Positions 5,668 through 13,335 are shown, numbered from the stretch's first letter. The stretch is 64,000 bases of DNA from CAG-632 sp963626805 (GCA_963626805.1 CAVFXS010000036.1:1-64000); one strand, 5' to 3'. The notes: generated by a model not told the origin, from the sequence alone. A program made the numbers and translations.

Positions 5668-6036
5668 TTATTTACCTCCTTTTCCAGACTTATTATCAGA
5701 AACGGCATTAGCGTCAGCCTGTGAGACATCACTAAATTCCTCAGGCGGTTCATCCTCCTTTGGTAAACCGTTTATGAACACATTGAAACCAAGATCACAT
5801 TCACGACCACAGTCGGCACGTGAAAGACCGACGGCAAGATAGAAGCGGTCAGTAGTGAGAGTACATAAATCTTTATAAACTTCCTCACTGACAAACTTAT
5901 CAAGCCGAGTGCCAGCCAATAACGGCAGCTCCGGACATCCGACAATGACAGCACCTATACGATACCATTCTTTACCAGATTTCTGACCAATCCCGGAAGT
6001 CATTCCGGTTAATACTACATCACAAATTACCTGCAT
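5668..6036 (-). CDS. Probable phage ssDNA-binding protein (122 aa)
   Basis: ATG at 6036 follows TAAGGAGGAATAAGTT. The product is a 122-residue soluble protein, rich in beta-type segments up to about residue 92 and ending in an acidic, disordered tail (KEDEPPEEFSDVSQADANAV) with a short basic end (KSGKGGK). Position immediately before the coat gene and the OB-fold-like size with acidic tail suggest a gene V-type ssDNA-binding protein that coats progeny strands before assembly. No specific motif proves this. It could be another small cytoplasmic phage protein. Confidence 0.5.
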   Translation of the reverse strand: MQVICDVVLTGMTSGIGQKSGKEWYRIGAVIVGCPELPLLAGTRLDKFVSEEVYKDLCTLTTDRFYLAVGLSRADCGRECDLGFNVFINGLPKEDEPPEEFSDVSQADANAVSDNKSGKGGK

Positions 6037-6039
6037 AAC

Positions 6040-6186
6040 TTATTCCTCCTTAAACTTTGCATAACTTTTGAAAAATTCCATATCTATATCAGTCATCCAC
6101 TCCTTAAAATCCTGCTCCAGTTTCCACTGGTAAAACAGGATAGCGAACTGAACAACCAATAATATCAATCCTACAATGACAGTCAT
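6040..6186 (-). CDS. Small phage membrane protein (48 aa)
   Basis: ATG at 6186 overlaps the reading-frame end of the att-spanning small ORF (TGATGATATG). The product starts MTVIVGLILLVVQFAILFY, one membrane span at the very N-terminus, followed by a charged tail (KLEQDFKEWMTDID...). It is the first complete structural-operon gene right of the phage interior and lies 11 bases from the right att repeat. In the prophage no phage promoter precedes it. In circular DNA it would be transcribed from the promoter at 159-187. Confidence 0.65.
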   Translation of the reverse strand: MTVIVGLILLVVQFAILFYQWKLEQDFKEWMTDIDMEFFKSYAKFKEE

Positions 6187-6197
6187 ATCATCACCAA

Positions 6198-6233
6198 CCT
6201 TGACAAACGGTACAAACCTGTACTAGAATAGCA
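6198..6233. repeat. Right attachment repeat (attR core), candidate host dif
   Basis: Exact copy of bases 1-36. It lies 105 bp before the start of the XerS-like recombinase gene. In streptococci and lactococci difSL lies just upstream of xerS, so this is the expected place for a single-recombinase dif. The inner palindrome GTACA-aacc-TGTAC could be the recombinase-arm core. I could not align it convincingly to published dif or difSL consensus. Confidence 0.8.
6200..6229 (+). promoter_or_regulatory. Promoter-like pair inside attR
   Basis: TTGACA (6200-6205), 18-base spacer, TAGAAT (6224-6229), reading toward the XerS-like gene with a predicted leader of about 100 bases. The spacer holds the GTACA/TGTAC palindrome. 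If real, recombinase binding at the site could affect its own expression. Confidence 0.4.
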
Positions 6234-6338
6234 GTATCGAGCTAGCGGATAAATCTACGTTTTTCCGCATGATATATCGAATAAATAGTAGTAGTTGCCA
6301 TATATGGATTATTATATTATTATTTAGGAGGTGTTTTT

Positions 6339-7421
6339 ATGGCAAAGGATTCTGAACATTATAAGAAAAAGGATCATGATCAGAAAGTTTTGTATCATGA
6401 GTTATTAAGCCAGCTTCCGCCATGTGCACGTGATTACCTGCGTGACAAAGACCTTACTACACAGGTAAGTACCCGTATTTCATATGCATATGATCTGCTG
6501 ACCTTTTTCAGATATATAAAGAATATGAACCCATGTTTTAAATCAAAGGAAATTGTTAATATATCCTATGATGATCTGGAACTGTTTACATCCGATGATA
6601 TATCTGAATACCAGCATTATCTGGAGTTCAGCACAGAGCGACTGGATGGTGAAAATCATGAAAACGGAAAACGATCCATTGCCCGCAAAATGGCGCCGTT
6701 ACGAGGCTTATATGAATACCATCTAAAACATGACAATATTATCAAAAATCCTATGCTTTTGGTTCCAATGCCTCGAATAAAAAAGGATAAAAATATTGTC
6801 CGGATGACGGCTTTTGAAGTTCAGGATATTCTGGATGCGATTGAAAAAGGCAACGGTCAAATGTCCGAACGTCAGAGAAAAAGTTGTGAACGTACGAAAC
6901 AACGGGATTTGGCCATTCTTACATTAATGTTAGGAACCGGCATCCGAGTTTCAGAATGCGTTGGTCTTGATATTACAGATGTTGATTTTAAGGTTAATTC
7001 TCTAACAATCGTCAGAAAAGGTGGCGGTCAGGATATCGTTTACTTTGGTGATGAGGTCCATCAGGTGCTTGAGGACTATATCGAGGGGGAACGGAAACAT
7101 ATTATAATTGCAGATGGCCAGGACAAAGCTCTCTTCATATCCTCAAAGGGAAATCGAATGAGTGTTGATGCCATTGAGCGTCTGGTTAAAAAATATGGCC
7201 GTATTGCAGTGCCAAACAAGAAAATAACCCCTCATAAGCTAAGAAGTACCTATGGTACTGCACTTTATCGTGAAACCGGCGATATTCGTCTGGTTGCGGA
7301 TGTTCTGGGCCATGAAAACATTAATACTACCATCGATTACTATGCAGCTATTGAAGATGAACATAAGCGAAAGGCTGCCGGTGCCGTTTCCTTAAGAAAT
7401 CGGAAAAATGGAAACGAATAG
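6339..7421 (+). CDS. XerS-like single-chain tyrosine recombinase (360 aa)
   Basis: The protein probably resolves chromosome dimers at dif. It has an N-terminal SAM-like core-binding domain (about 1-140) and a catalytic domain with Arg203 (GTGIRVSE), Lys227 (RKGGG), His299 and Arg302 (HKLRSTY), His325 (LGHENI) and nucleophile Tyr334. Length and the insertion before the catalytic domain (SERQRKSCERTKQRDLAIL) match XerS of streptococci better than the ~300-residue XerC/XerD. RBS GGAGGTG precedes ATG 6339. It is outside the phage repeats, so it is a host gene, and is the likely enzyme used by the neighbouring integrase-less prophage. A simple phage-integrase role cannot be excluded without another genome for comparison. 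Confidence 0.8.
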   Translation: MAKDSEHYKKKDHDQKVLYHELLSQLPPCARDYLRDKDLTTQVSTRISYAYDLLTFFRYIKNMNPCFKSKEIVNISYDDLELFTSDDISEYQHYLEFSTERLDGENHENGKRSIARKMAPLRGLYEYHLKHDNIIKNPMLLVPMPRIKKDKNIVRMTAFEVQDILDAIEKGNGQMSERQRKSCERTKQRDLAILTLMLGTGIRVSECVGLDITDVDFKVNSLTIVRKGGGQDIVYFGDEVHQVLEDYIEGERKHIIIADGQDKALFISSKGNRMSVDAIERLVKKYGRIAVPNKKITPHKLRSTYGTALYRETGDIRLVADVLGHENINTTIDYYAAIEDEHKRKAAGAVSLRNRKNGNE

Positions 7422-7509
7422 ATCAAAATAAAATAAAGATTTAAAACAAAAATAAAGAATAAAGAATAGCAAAAATAAAGCTAATAGATAAAAGGAGCTA
7501 ATTCATTAT

Positions 7510-8220
7510 ATGAAACCGCAAAAACTACTAACCTATACCCGAAAAGCAATTGAAAATTATCATATGATTGAGGAAGGCGATAAAATTGCCATCGGTATTT
7601 CCGGTGGAAAAGACAGCCTGACTCTTTTATATGCATTGAGCAGACTCAAAGAATTTTACCCGAAATCCTTTGAGTTAGTCGCATTGACCATTGACCTTGG
7701 GTTTGAAGGATATGACACCTCTCTCCTATCCCAATATGCCGATAGTCTGCATGTGCCCTATTATATAGAAAAAACACAGATTGCGGATATTGTCTTCACA
7801 TATCGACAGGAAGAAAATCCCTGTTCTCTCTGCAGTCGAATGCGAAAAGGTGCCTTTAATGAACGTGCAAAGACCTTAGGCTGTAATAAAATCGCATATG
7901 CACATCATAAGGACGATGTCCTTGACAGTTTTTTAATGTCAATGCTATATGAAGGAAGAATCCATACCTTCTCCCCGGTCACCCATCTGGAACGTTCAGA
8001 GCTTACTTTAATCCGTCCGTTAATTTATGCTTACGAAGGAGAAATTAAATCCTTTGCAACTGAACAGCAGCTACCGGTCTGCAAAAATCCATGTCCTGCA
8101 GATGGTATTACAAAACGCCAGGAATCCAAAGATTTGCTCCTGGAATTGAAAAAAACCGTTCCCCAGGTTAAAGAACGGATTTTCTCAGCAATTACAGGTT
8201 TCGGAATGGATGGATGGTAA
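7510..8220 (+). CDS. TtcA-family ATP-PPase (tRNA 2-thiocytidine biosynthesis-like), 236 aa
   Basis: PP-loop ATPase that adenylates a tRNA cytidine before sulfur transfer in TtcA. The P-loop SGGKDS is at 31-36, CSLC cysteines at 105 and 108 and a further Cys region CKNPCPAD near 190 match the iron-sulfur-cluster TtcA group. The family in Clostridia also includes proteins of unproven substrate. Start at ATG 7510 follows AAGGAG (7492-7497). The gene ends 9 bases before the convergent LysM gene. Confidence 0.8.
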   Translation: MKPQKLLTYTRKAIENYHMIEEGDKIAIGISGGKDSLTLLYALSRLKEFYPKSFELVALTIDLGFEGYDTSLLSQYADSLHVPYYIEKTQIADIVFTYRQEENPCSLCSRMRKGAFNERAKTLGCNKIAYAHHKDDVLDSFLMSMLYEGRIHTFSPVTHLERSELTLIRPLIYAYEGEIKSFATEQQLPVCKNPCPADGITKRQESKDLLLELKKTVPQVKERIFSAITGFGMDGW

Positions 8221-8229
8221 AATGGGATC

Positions 8230-8619
8230 TTAACGCGGCTCCTCTGCATAATATGGAATCAGGAGATAGCAGCCGCTTGTAATCTGATCATCATCAATGT
8301 GGTTCAACTCCTGAATTTCCTTTATAAATGCCTTACGGTTGGAATATCCTTCTGTTTTATAGGTGTCTGCAATCTCCCATAAGGTATCTCCCGGCTGAAT
8401 TTCAATGCTGGTATAATATTTATGAAGTTCATGCTCCGAAGCCGCATTCACAGGCTTCCCTGTATTAAACAGGAATATGATCGGTATAATTGTTACCAAC
8501 ACTGTACAGATCGTATACAATGCTGCCTTCGGATGAAATATTAAAACAGAAGAAATCTGTTCTTTTATTTGCTCTTTTGAAACTGGCATATTTCGCAATA
8601 CCTTCATATGTGTATTCAT
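8230..8619 (-). CDS. YneA-like LysM membrane protein, probable SOS division inhibitor (129 aa)
   Basis: The 129-residue protein has one membrane segment (about 34-52, ALYTICTVLVTIIPIIFLF) and an extracytoplasmic LysM domain (about 72-123) starting IEIQPGDTLWEIADTY. In Bacillus, YneA is a short single-span LysM protein divergent from lexA that blocks division during the SOS response. The same divergent arrangement is seen here, with LexA-type boxes in the shared upstream region. Function is inferred from architecture and context, since sequence similarity to YneA outside LysM is not obvious. Confidence 0.65.
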   Translation of the reverse strand: MNTHMKVLRNMPVSKEQIKEQISSVLIFHPKAALYTICTVLVTIIPIIFLFNTGKPVNAASEHELHKYYTSIEIQPGDTLWEIADTYKTEGYSNRKAFIKEIQELNHIDDDQITSGCYLLIPYYAEEPR

Positions 8620-8664
8620 AATACATACCTCCTGTTAATTCTGATGATACCTCTATTTATTTGT

Positions 8665-8677
8665 GAACATTTGTTTG
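8665..8677. promoter_or_regulatory. LexA-type box 1
   Basis: GAACATTTGTTTG, close to the Gram-positive LexA box (GAAC-N4-GTTC type), 46 bp upstream of the YneA-like start codon. It is the box nearest that gene. Confidence 0.6.
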
Positions 8678-8698
8678 TGAATATAAGTTTATTATAAC

Positions 8699-8711
8699 GA
8701 ACAATTGTTTG
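8699..8711. promoter_or_regulatory. LexA-type box 2
   Basis: CGAACAATTGTTTGC, a near-perfect palindrome between the two divergent genes, matching the CGAAC-N4-GTTTG pattern used by Firmicutes LexA. Confidence 0.7.
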
Positions 8712-8754
8712 CATGTCAATGGTTTTTAGAATAAATGTTCGGAAAGTTTGTTCG

Positions 8755-8767
8755 AAACATTTGTTTG
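8755..8767. promoter_or_regulatory. LexA-type box 3 overlapping the lexA -35
   Basis: AAACATTTGTTTG preceded by CG, overlapping a lexA promoter candidate TTGCAA (8765-8770), 17-base spacer, TATAGT (8788-8793). This fits autoregulation of lexA. Confidence 0.6.
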
Positions 8768-8881
8768 CAAATTGTGCAAAAATGTGTTATAGTATATAAA
8801 ACACATGTACGCTGAGGCTATGAATGACCTTATTACGACATTCCGGATAAGATCAGATCAATTATTTAGGAGGAGTTATAT

Positions 8882-9496
8882 ATGGCTACTGGAAAAATAT
8901 CAGATAAGCAGCAAGAAATTTTAGAATATATGAAGGAAGAGATTCTCTCAAAAGGTTATCCGCCTTCAGTCCGTGAGATCTGCAGTGCGGTTCATCTGAA
9001 GTCTACTTCTTCTGTTCATGCACATCTGGAGACTCTTGAGAAGAATGGTTATATCAGAAGGGATCCGACCAAGCCTCGTGCAATTGAGATTGTAGATGAC
9101 TCATTCAATCTTACACGGCGTGAGCTTGTAAACGTACCGATCTTAGGTGATGTTGCTGCGGGACAGCCCTTACTTGCGATTGATAATATTATGGGTTACT
9201 TCCCTCTCTCTCCGGAATTTGTCAATAACAAACAGACCTTTATGTTACATGTAAAGGGTGAAAGTATGATTAATGCCGGTATTTTCAATGGAGATCTTCT
9301 GGTCGTAGAACAGACCTCCGTTGCCCGAAATGGTGAAATTATAGTTGCGTTAATAGAAGATTCTGCTACTGTTAAGACCTTCTATAAGGAAAAGGATTAC
9401 ATACGGTTGCAACCGGAAAATGATACCATGGATCCTATCATTGTAAAAGATGTTACCATTTTAGGACGAGTAATTGGATTATATCGTCAGTTTTAA
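8882..9496 (+). CDS. lexA: LexA SOS repressor (204 aa)
   Basis: LexA represses DNA-damage genes and cleaves itself when activated RecA is present. The N-terminal winged helix (1-70, including KSTSSVHAHLETLEKNGYI) and C-terminal S24 protease domain are both present: cleavage bond Ala93-Gly94 (DVAAGQP), Ser128 (KGESMI) and Lys165 (ATVKTF). Length is standard. ATG 8882 follows TTAGGAGGAG. A LexA-type box overlaps its promoter, and the LysM gene is divergent. A strong terminator follows at 9587. Confidence 0.97.
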   Translation: MATGKISDKQQEILEYMKEEILSKGYPPSVREICSAVHLKSTSSVHAHLETLEKNGYIRRDPTKPRAIEIVDDSFNLTRRELVNVPILGDVAAGQPLLAIDNIMGYFPLSPEFVNNKQTFMLHVKGESMINAGIFNGDLLVVEQTSVARNGEIIVALIEDSATVKTFYKEKDYIRLQPENDTMDPIIVKDVTILGRVIGLYRQF

Positions 9497-9586
9497 GAAT
9501 CAGACAATTATTAAACTAAAGCAAAGATGTGCATATGCGATTTTATTAAATGAATTGGAATAAGTAAAAATAGAAATGAAGTAAAA

Positions 9587-9640
9587 ACAGATGGTTCATA
9601 GAATGTTTTTGGCATCTGTGAACCATCTGTTTATTATTTG
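9587..9640 (+). terminator. Terminator downstream of lexA
   Basis: ACAGATGGTTCATAGA (9587-9602) pairs with TCTGTGAACCATCTGT (9615-9630), one mismatch, followed by TTATTATTT. Confidence 0.8.
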
Positions 9641-9685
9641 CGTTTATTGCTTATAGTCATTCCCTTTTGATTCCCGGTTATTATT

Positions 9686-10015
9686 CTAAGAATATACCAC
9701 ATCACAGTAAAATCCGGTTTTATTCTCCTTGCAGCTGGCATATCGATATCGTACAACTGATCCCTCGTTAAACCGTACAAACATCTGTGAGTATGGATAT
9801 CCAACCTTTCCTATCATCCGCTGAAACTGAACCTGTGCTTCCTCAAGGCTAAAATCAGTGAGTTTCACATCCACCACCAGGCGATTATAATGAATGGTCA
9901 CACAATAACTTTTCAGTTCCTTACAATCTGCCAGATAATGGTTAAATGCACATTCCACCTCCGGATCAGTCGATAAATGAATATATTTTAAATATTCGTT
10001 AAATACTCGAAACAT
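9686..10015 (-). CDS. Hypothetical protein (109 aa)
   Basis: I do not recognise this protein. It is soluble, with no signal peptide or membrane span, and alternates short beta-like and helical segments (YCVTIHYNRLVVDVKLTDFSLEEAQ...). The frame opens at an ATG at 10039, but the ATG at 10015 has AGGAGAAAAG directly upstream and is preferred. The alternative start adds eight residues. It lies between the lexA terminator and the HD-GYP gene, on the same strand as the latter, 63 bases after that gene's stop. Confidence 0.6.
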   Translation of the reverse strand: MFRVFNEYLKYIHLSTDPEVECAFNHYLADCKELKSYCVTIHYNRLVVDVKLTDFSLEEAQVQFQRMIGKVGYPYSQMFVRFNEGSVVRYRYASCKENKTGFYCDVVYS

Positions 10016-10078
10016 CTTTTCTCCTGCCTTCCCACTCATCTCAAATCCTGATGTAATATCTTGATATTACTGTGTAGC

Positions 10079-11347
10079 CTATACTGCATCTGAGCTTGTA
10101 TCTCCATCGGAGTGTATTTTAACAGAACTCTGAATCTCCCAATGTTCTTCAGTCGCAGCATCTTCCGGCTTCACATCTGGTAATGCCTTAAATACTTCTA
10201 CAAATTTATCAAAATTATCCTTAAACAGTTCTACTACCTTCGGATCAAACTGCGTACCACTACCAAGTGAAATCTCATTATAGGTCTGCGCCAGTGTCCA
10301 TCCCTCTTTATAGCACCTGGATGCAGATAATGCATCAAACACATCTGCAAGTGCCATTAAACGGCTGACATATGCGATCTCTTCCCCCTTCATACCAAGG
10401 TATCCCTTACCATCCCAACGCTCATGATGTTGCAATGCAATAGTTCTCGCAATTTCCATGATTTCGCCGGTTGTATTATGTAAAAGTGCTTCACCATATA
10501 ATACATGGTTTTTAACAACCGCATATTCTTCGTCCGTAAGCTTGCCCGGTTTATTCAGAATCTCTTCCGGAATCATTAATTTACCGATATCATGCATCAT
10601 TGATGCCGTACAGACCATATCTGTATAATTGGGATCAAATCCGGATGCCTCACATAAAATTTTAACATATTTTGAAACCCTGCGTACATGCTCACCGGTT
10701 GATTTTGATTTTGATTCACAGATATTGGAGAAAGAAAGAATAATTTCCTCCTGAGAATTCTTCAATTGCTGCGAATATAAAAAAATATCTGACATCATTT
10801 CATTATTTCGGTCCACGATAAAATATGCAACAAATGACATAAATACCAGAACTAATTCCTTAGGAAGAAAATTATAAAAGATGGCACCTTCAATACTCTG
10901 AGCCAACGGATCATTCGGAATCAATCCAAAATAAAGGTTGAAAAATGCAGATCCTAAAATACATGCTGTATTTACCAGCGTTGTAAACAGAACCAGTACC
11001 CGGTTATAATAAAGAGACGCAATCAACAATGGAAACAGTACAATGGCGGATGCATAATAGGAAAGAAATGAACAAAGTACCGCACTTACCAGGGAGGTGC
11101 AAATAACAACTAGATACATAATAAAATTCTTTTCGATTTTCAGGCAATTAATGAAAAGTGTTGGTATTAACAATAAAAAGCTACAACTGGCAAGGCAAAA
11201 AGTAATGGCTGCCTTATCAAAGTCAATCAGGTTACTGAAAACAAGGCACCATATGATTAACAGTAAATATAAGGTATACCGTAAAGTTCTTGCCACAATA
11301 TTATTAATCTTTACGTTGTTAAATTTCAAAAATAAATCTAAATCCAT
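10079..11347 (-). CDS. Membrane HD-GYP domain protein, putative c-di-GMP phosphodiesterase (422 aa)
   Basis: The N-terminal half has about six membrane spans (residues 22-178) and no recognised sensor domain. A short helical linker leads to an HD-GYP domain (about 200-395): HD at His252-Asp253 (MMHDIGKL), HH at 307-308 (QHHERWDGKGYL) and the downstream ALADVFDAL. The GYP signature is GYL here (315-317), so phosphodiesterase activity is uncertain. ATG 11347 is chosen because TGGGTGGG precedes it. A longer TTG start is possible. Partner GGDEF activity is encoded elsewhere in the window (41434-43137). Confidence 0.85.
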   Translation of the reverse strand: MDLDLFLKFNNVKINNIVARTLRYTLYLLLIIWCLVFSNLIDFDKAAITFCLASCSFLLLIPTLFINCLKIEKNFIMYLVVICTSLVSAVLCSFLSYYASAIVLFPLLIASLYYNRVLVLFTTLVNTACILGSAFFNLYFGLIPNDPLAQSIEGAIFYNFLPKELVLVFMSFVAYFIVDRNNEMMSDIFLYSQQLKNSQEEIILSFSNICESKSKSTGEHVRRVSKYVKILCEASGFDPNYTDMVCTASMMHDIGKLMIPEEILNKPGKLTDEEYAVVKNHVLYGEALLHNTTGEIMEIARTIALQHHERWDGKGYLGMKGEEIAYVSRLMALADVFDALSASRCYKEGWTLAQTYNEISLGSGTQFDPKVVELFKDNFDKFVEVFKALPDVKPEDAATEEHWEIQSSVKIHSDGDTSSDAV

Positions 11348-11405
11348 ACGCCCACCCAAACTTATTATGATATAACTATAATGCTTAGTAATACCAATGT
11401 CAACA

Positions 11406-11753
11406 TTATAAAGAGGATTTATCTACTGGAACACCATCTCTCCAGATGCGTTCCAGATCATAGAATAACCGGTCCTCTTTGGAAAAAATATGGACGATTA
11501 CATCGGAGTAATCCATCAGGATCCAGCTCGCACTGTTATACCCCTCCGTCTGATGAAGCGCATATCCTGCCTTATGACAATCCTCTCCCACATTATCTGC
11601 CAGTGCCTGAACCTGATTACGGTTGGTACCGTTGGCAATAATGAAATAATCAGCAATCGTTGATATCTGGGAAATATCAATAATCCGGATATCTTCTGCT
11701 TTTTTTTCTTCCAGTGAATGAACGATCAGTTTTGCTAATTCCTTTGCACTCAT
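11406..11753 (-). CDS. rsfS: Ribosomal silencing factor RsfS (115 aa)
   Basis: RsfS binds ribosomal protein L14 on the 50S subunit and blocks subunit joining in slow growth. The whole protein is the Iojap/RsfS fold with the characteristic STIADYFIIANGTNRNQVQALADNV region (32-56, quoted in part) and W-I-L-MDYSDVIVHIF near 76-90. It is 115 residues, a normal length, and starts four bases after yqeK. The order nadD-yqeK-rsfS is conserved in Firmicutes. Confidence 0.95.
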   Translation of the reverse strand: MSAKELAKLIVHSLEEKKAEDIRIIDISQISTIADYFIIANGTNRNQVQALADNVGEDCHKAGYALHQTEGYNSASWILMDYSDVIVHIFSKEDRLFYDLERIWRDGVPVDKSSL

Positions 11754-11757
11754 ATTA

Positions 11758-12333
11758 TTATCTCCTGTTATTTCCTTCTACATAGAATCGATAAGTTTCC
11801 TTTGAAATCGGATCGATTTCACGATTTTCCTGATCCAGATAATCTAACACGCTGGTCAGGATGTGTACCAGACAAATGTCTAAATCCGTAAATGCCTCCC
11901 TCCGAATCTGGGGAAGCTCCGGCAGCATTTTTCGATTCGGTTCAATATAGTCTGCAATATAGATAATTTTGTCCAGATTTGACATATTCGGGCATCCGGT
12001 CGTATGCCAGGTAATCGCAGACAGGATTTCCCGGTCTTTAATTTTATATTTATCTTTGGCAATGGCAGCTCCAAGCTTTGCGTGAAGCAATTCCGGATTC
12101 TGACGTTCATAATCAGAAATGGACAATCGATATTTTTCACATTTTGTCAGCTTCTCTTCAGTCGGATAATTCTTAGCACAGTCGTGCAGTAATCCGGCAA
12201 TGGCAGCCTGTTCCATATTGACTCCATGACACATTGCCATAGCGGCTGCTGTATATTCCACCCCCAGACTATGTTCAAATCGTTTGGCGGTCAGTCGCTC
12301 TTTCAGCTTCTCACGTATTTCTATTCGATCCAT
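11758..12333 (-). CDS. yqeK: YqeK, HD-domain diadenosine tetraphosphatase (191 aa)
   Basis: YqeK proteins symmetrically hydrolyse Ap4A to ADP with a bound di-metal centre. Metal ligands are visible: His21 (KRFEHSLGV), His50-Asp51 (GLLHDCAKNYP), and a later His in ITWHTTGCPNMS with the following IIYIADYIEPNR. Length is typical. It lies between nadD and rsfS, the usual Firmicutes order, and is probably cotranscribed with them. Confidence 0.93.
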   Translation of the reverse strand: MDRIEIREKLKERLTAKRFEHSLGVEYTAAAMAMCHGVNMEQAAIAGLLHDCAKNYPTEEKLTKCEKYRLSISDYERQNPELLHAKLGAAIAKDKYKIKDREILSAITWHTTGCPNMSNLDKIIYIADYIEPNRKMLPELPQIRREAFTDLDICLVHILTSVLDYLDQENREIDPISKETYRFYVEGNNRR

Positions 12334-12365
12334 CCTCTCGACTCCTTCCTCATAATGTAAGGGAT

Positions 12366-12992
12366 TTATATTGTACTATATAGCTGATGCTCATCAATAT
12401 AAGCTCTCACTTCAGCCGGAGTCCATTCTGCGGTTGACTGATGCTCCCTGATTGCATTCCGTATTTCAGTTGAAGAAATATTCATCATCGGCACATTTAG
12501 AAATGAAATCCGAGCTTCCGGAATCTCCAGCAGCAATTCTTTCCTTGCTGTATGTAGCACCTGTGAATCCGCACCGGGTCTGGATGCACAGAGAAACGCA
12601 CACTCTCGCAGCAGAGATGAATACTCCCGCCATTCCCTGAAATGAACCAGAGAATCCCCACCGATAATAAAATAAAGCTGAGCATCCGGATGTAACCGGT
12701 GCAATTCCCGTATCGTATCAATTGAATACGTCGGACCGCTTCGTTTAAGCTCAATATCCGAAAAACTCATATACGGATAATCCTTAATTGCCAGCCGAAT
12801 CATTTCGCTGCGCAGATCCGGAGCCAATAACTCGCTGGACTCCTTATAAACCGGAAGCCGATTCGGAATCACCAGAATCCGATCCAGATGAAATTGTCGA
12901 TAGGCACACTGTGCTAGCACTAAATGTCCGTTATGAATCGGATTAAAGGTGCCACCCATAATGCCGATTTTCTCAACTGCATCCATAGACAA
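12366..12992 (-). CDS. nadD: Nicotinate-nucleotide adenylyltransferase NadD (208 aa)
   Basis: NadD makes deamido-NAD from nicotinate mononucleotide and ATP. The nucleotidyltransferase motif GGTFNPIHNGH is at 13-23 and ISSTEIR at 172-178. Both are canonical. It follows yhbY by 15 bases and precedes yqeK by 32. The start at 12992 gives a few residues before the core MGGTFNP strand. An internal ATG two codons later is equally possible. Confidence 0.95.
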   Translation of the reverse strand: MSMDAVEKIGIMGGTFNPIHNGHLVLAQCAYRQFHLDRILVIPNRLPVYKESSELLAPDLRSEMIRLAIKDYPYMSFSDIELKRSGPTYSIDTIRELHRLHPDAQLYFIIGGDSLVHFREWREYSSLLRECAFLCASRPGADSQVLHTARKELLLEIPEARISFLNVPMMNISSTEIRNAIREHQSTAEWTPAEVRAYIDEHQLYSTI

Positions 12993-13007
12993 CTCCTGCT
13001 TTATTTC

Positions 13008-13298
13008 CTATTTGGGTAACATAATCTTTTTATGGTCGCGTGATTCCTTATATAATACAATCTTTTTACCAATCACTTGAACCACCTGCGCTCCGGAACG
13101 CTCTGCAATCAAAACAGCTAATTCCTTCGGATCATCTGCACAGTTTTTCAGGACACTGATTTTGATTAATTCCCGCTTTTCTAACGCTTCTCTGATTCCT
13201 TCTATAAATTCCGGAGTGACGGAAGCTTTACCGACCTGGTAGATCGGATCTAAATTCATTGCCAATCCCTTTAGATAGGCACGTTGTTTACTTGTCAT
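13008..13298 (-). CDS. yhbY: YhbY-family RNA-binding protein, CRM domain (96 aa)
   Basis: A single CRM domain protein associated with the pre-50S ribosomal subunit. The start MTSKQRAYLKGLAMNLDPIYQVGKASV is typical (quoted length within the first 27 residues), and the family GxxG-like loop and the closing VVQVIGKKIVLYK are present. It lies 37 bases after obg, in the usual obg-yhbY-nadD order. Confidence 0.93.
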   Translation of the reverse strand: MTSKQRAYLKGLAMNLDPIYQVGKASVTPEFIEGIREALEKRELIKISVLKNCADDPKELAVLIAERSGAQVVQVIGKKIVLYKESRDHKKIMLPK

Positions 13299-13335
13299 AC
13301 CCCTGCTCCTTATCTGTTACTCATCTCGGTATCTG

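Larger units (their letters stand above)
1..6233. mobile_element. Integrated filamentous phage (inovirus-like prophage), about 6.2 kb
   Basis: The element is bounded by a 36-bp identical direct repeat (1-36 and 6198-6233) and carries a filamentous-phage module: Zot/pI-like ATPase, pIII-like adsorption protein with signal peptide and C-terminal anchor, 61-residue coat protein, probable ssDNA-binding protein and several tiny membrane proteins, plus a rolling-circle Rep and a repressor. Most genes are on the minus strand. No integrase or transposase is inside. The right repeat lies just before a XerS-like recombinase, suggesting Xer-mediated integration at dif. No gene looks broken, although the ATPase has a degenerate P-loop. 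The window begins inside or at the left repeat, so the left host flank is not visible and a tandem second copy cannot be excluded. Confidence 0.88.

Noticed and set aside
6339..7421. Treating the recombinase as the phage integrase
   Set aside because: It lies outside the direct repeats and resembles XerS. It is kept as a host gene, although only comparison with an empty locus would settle it.
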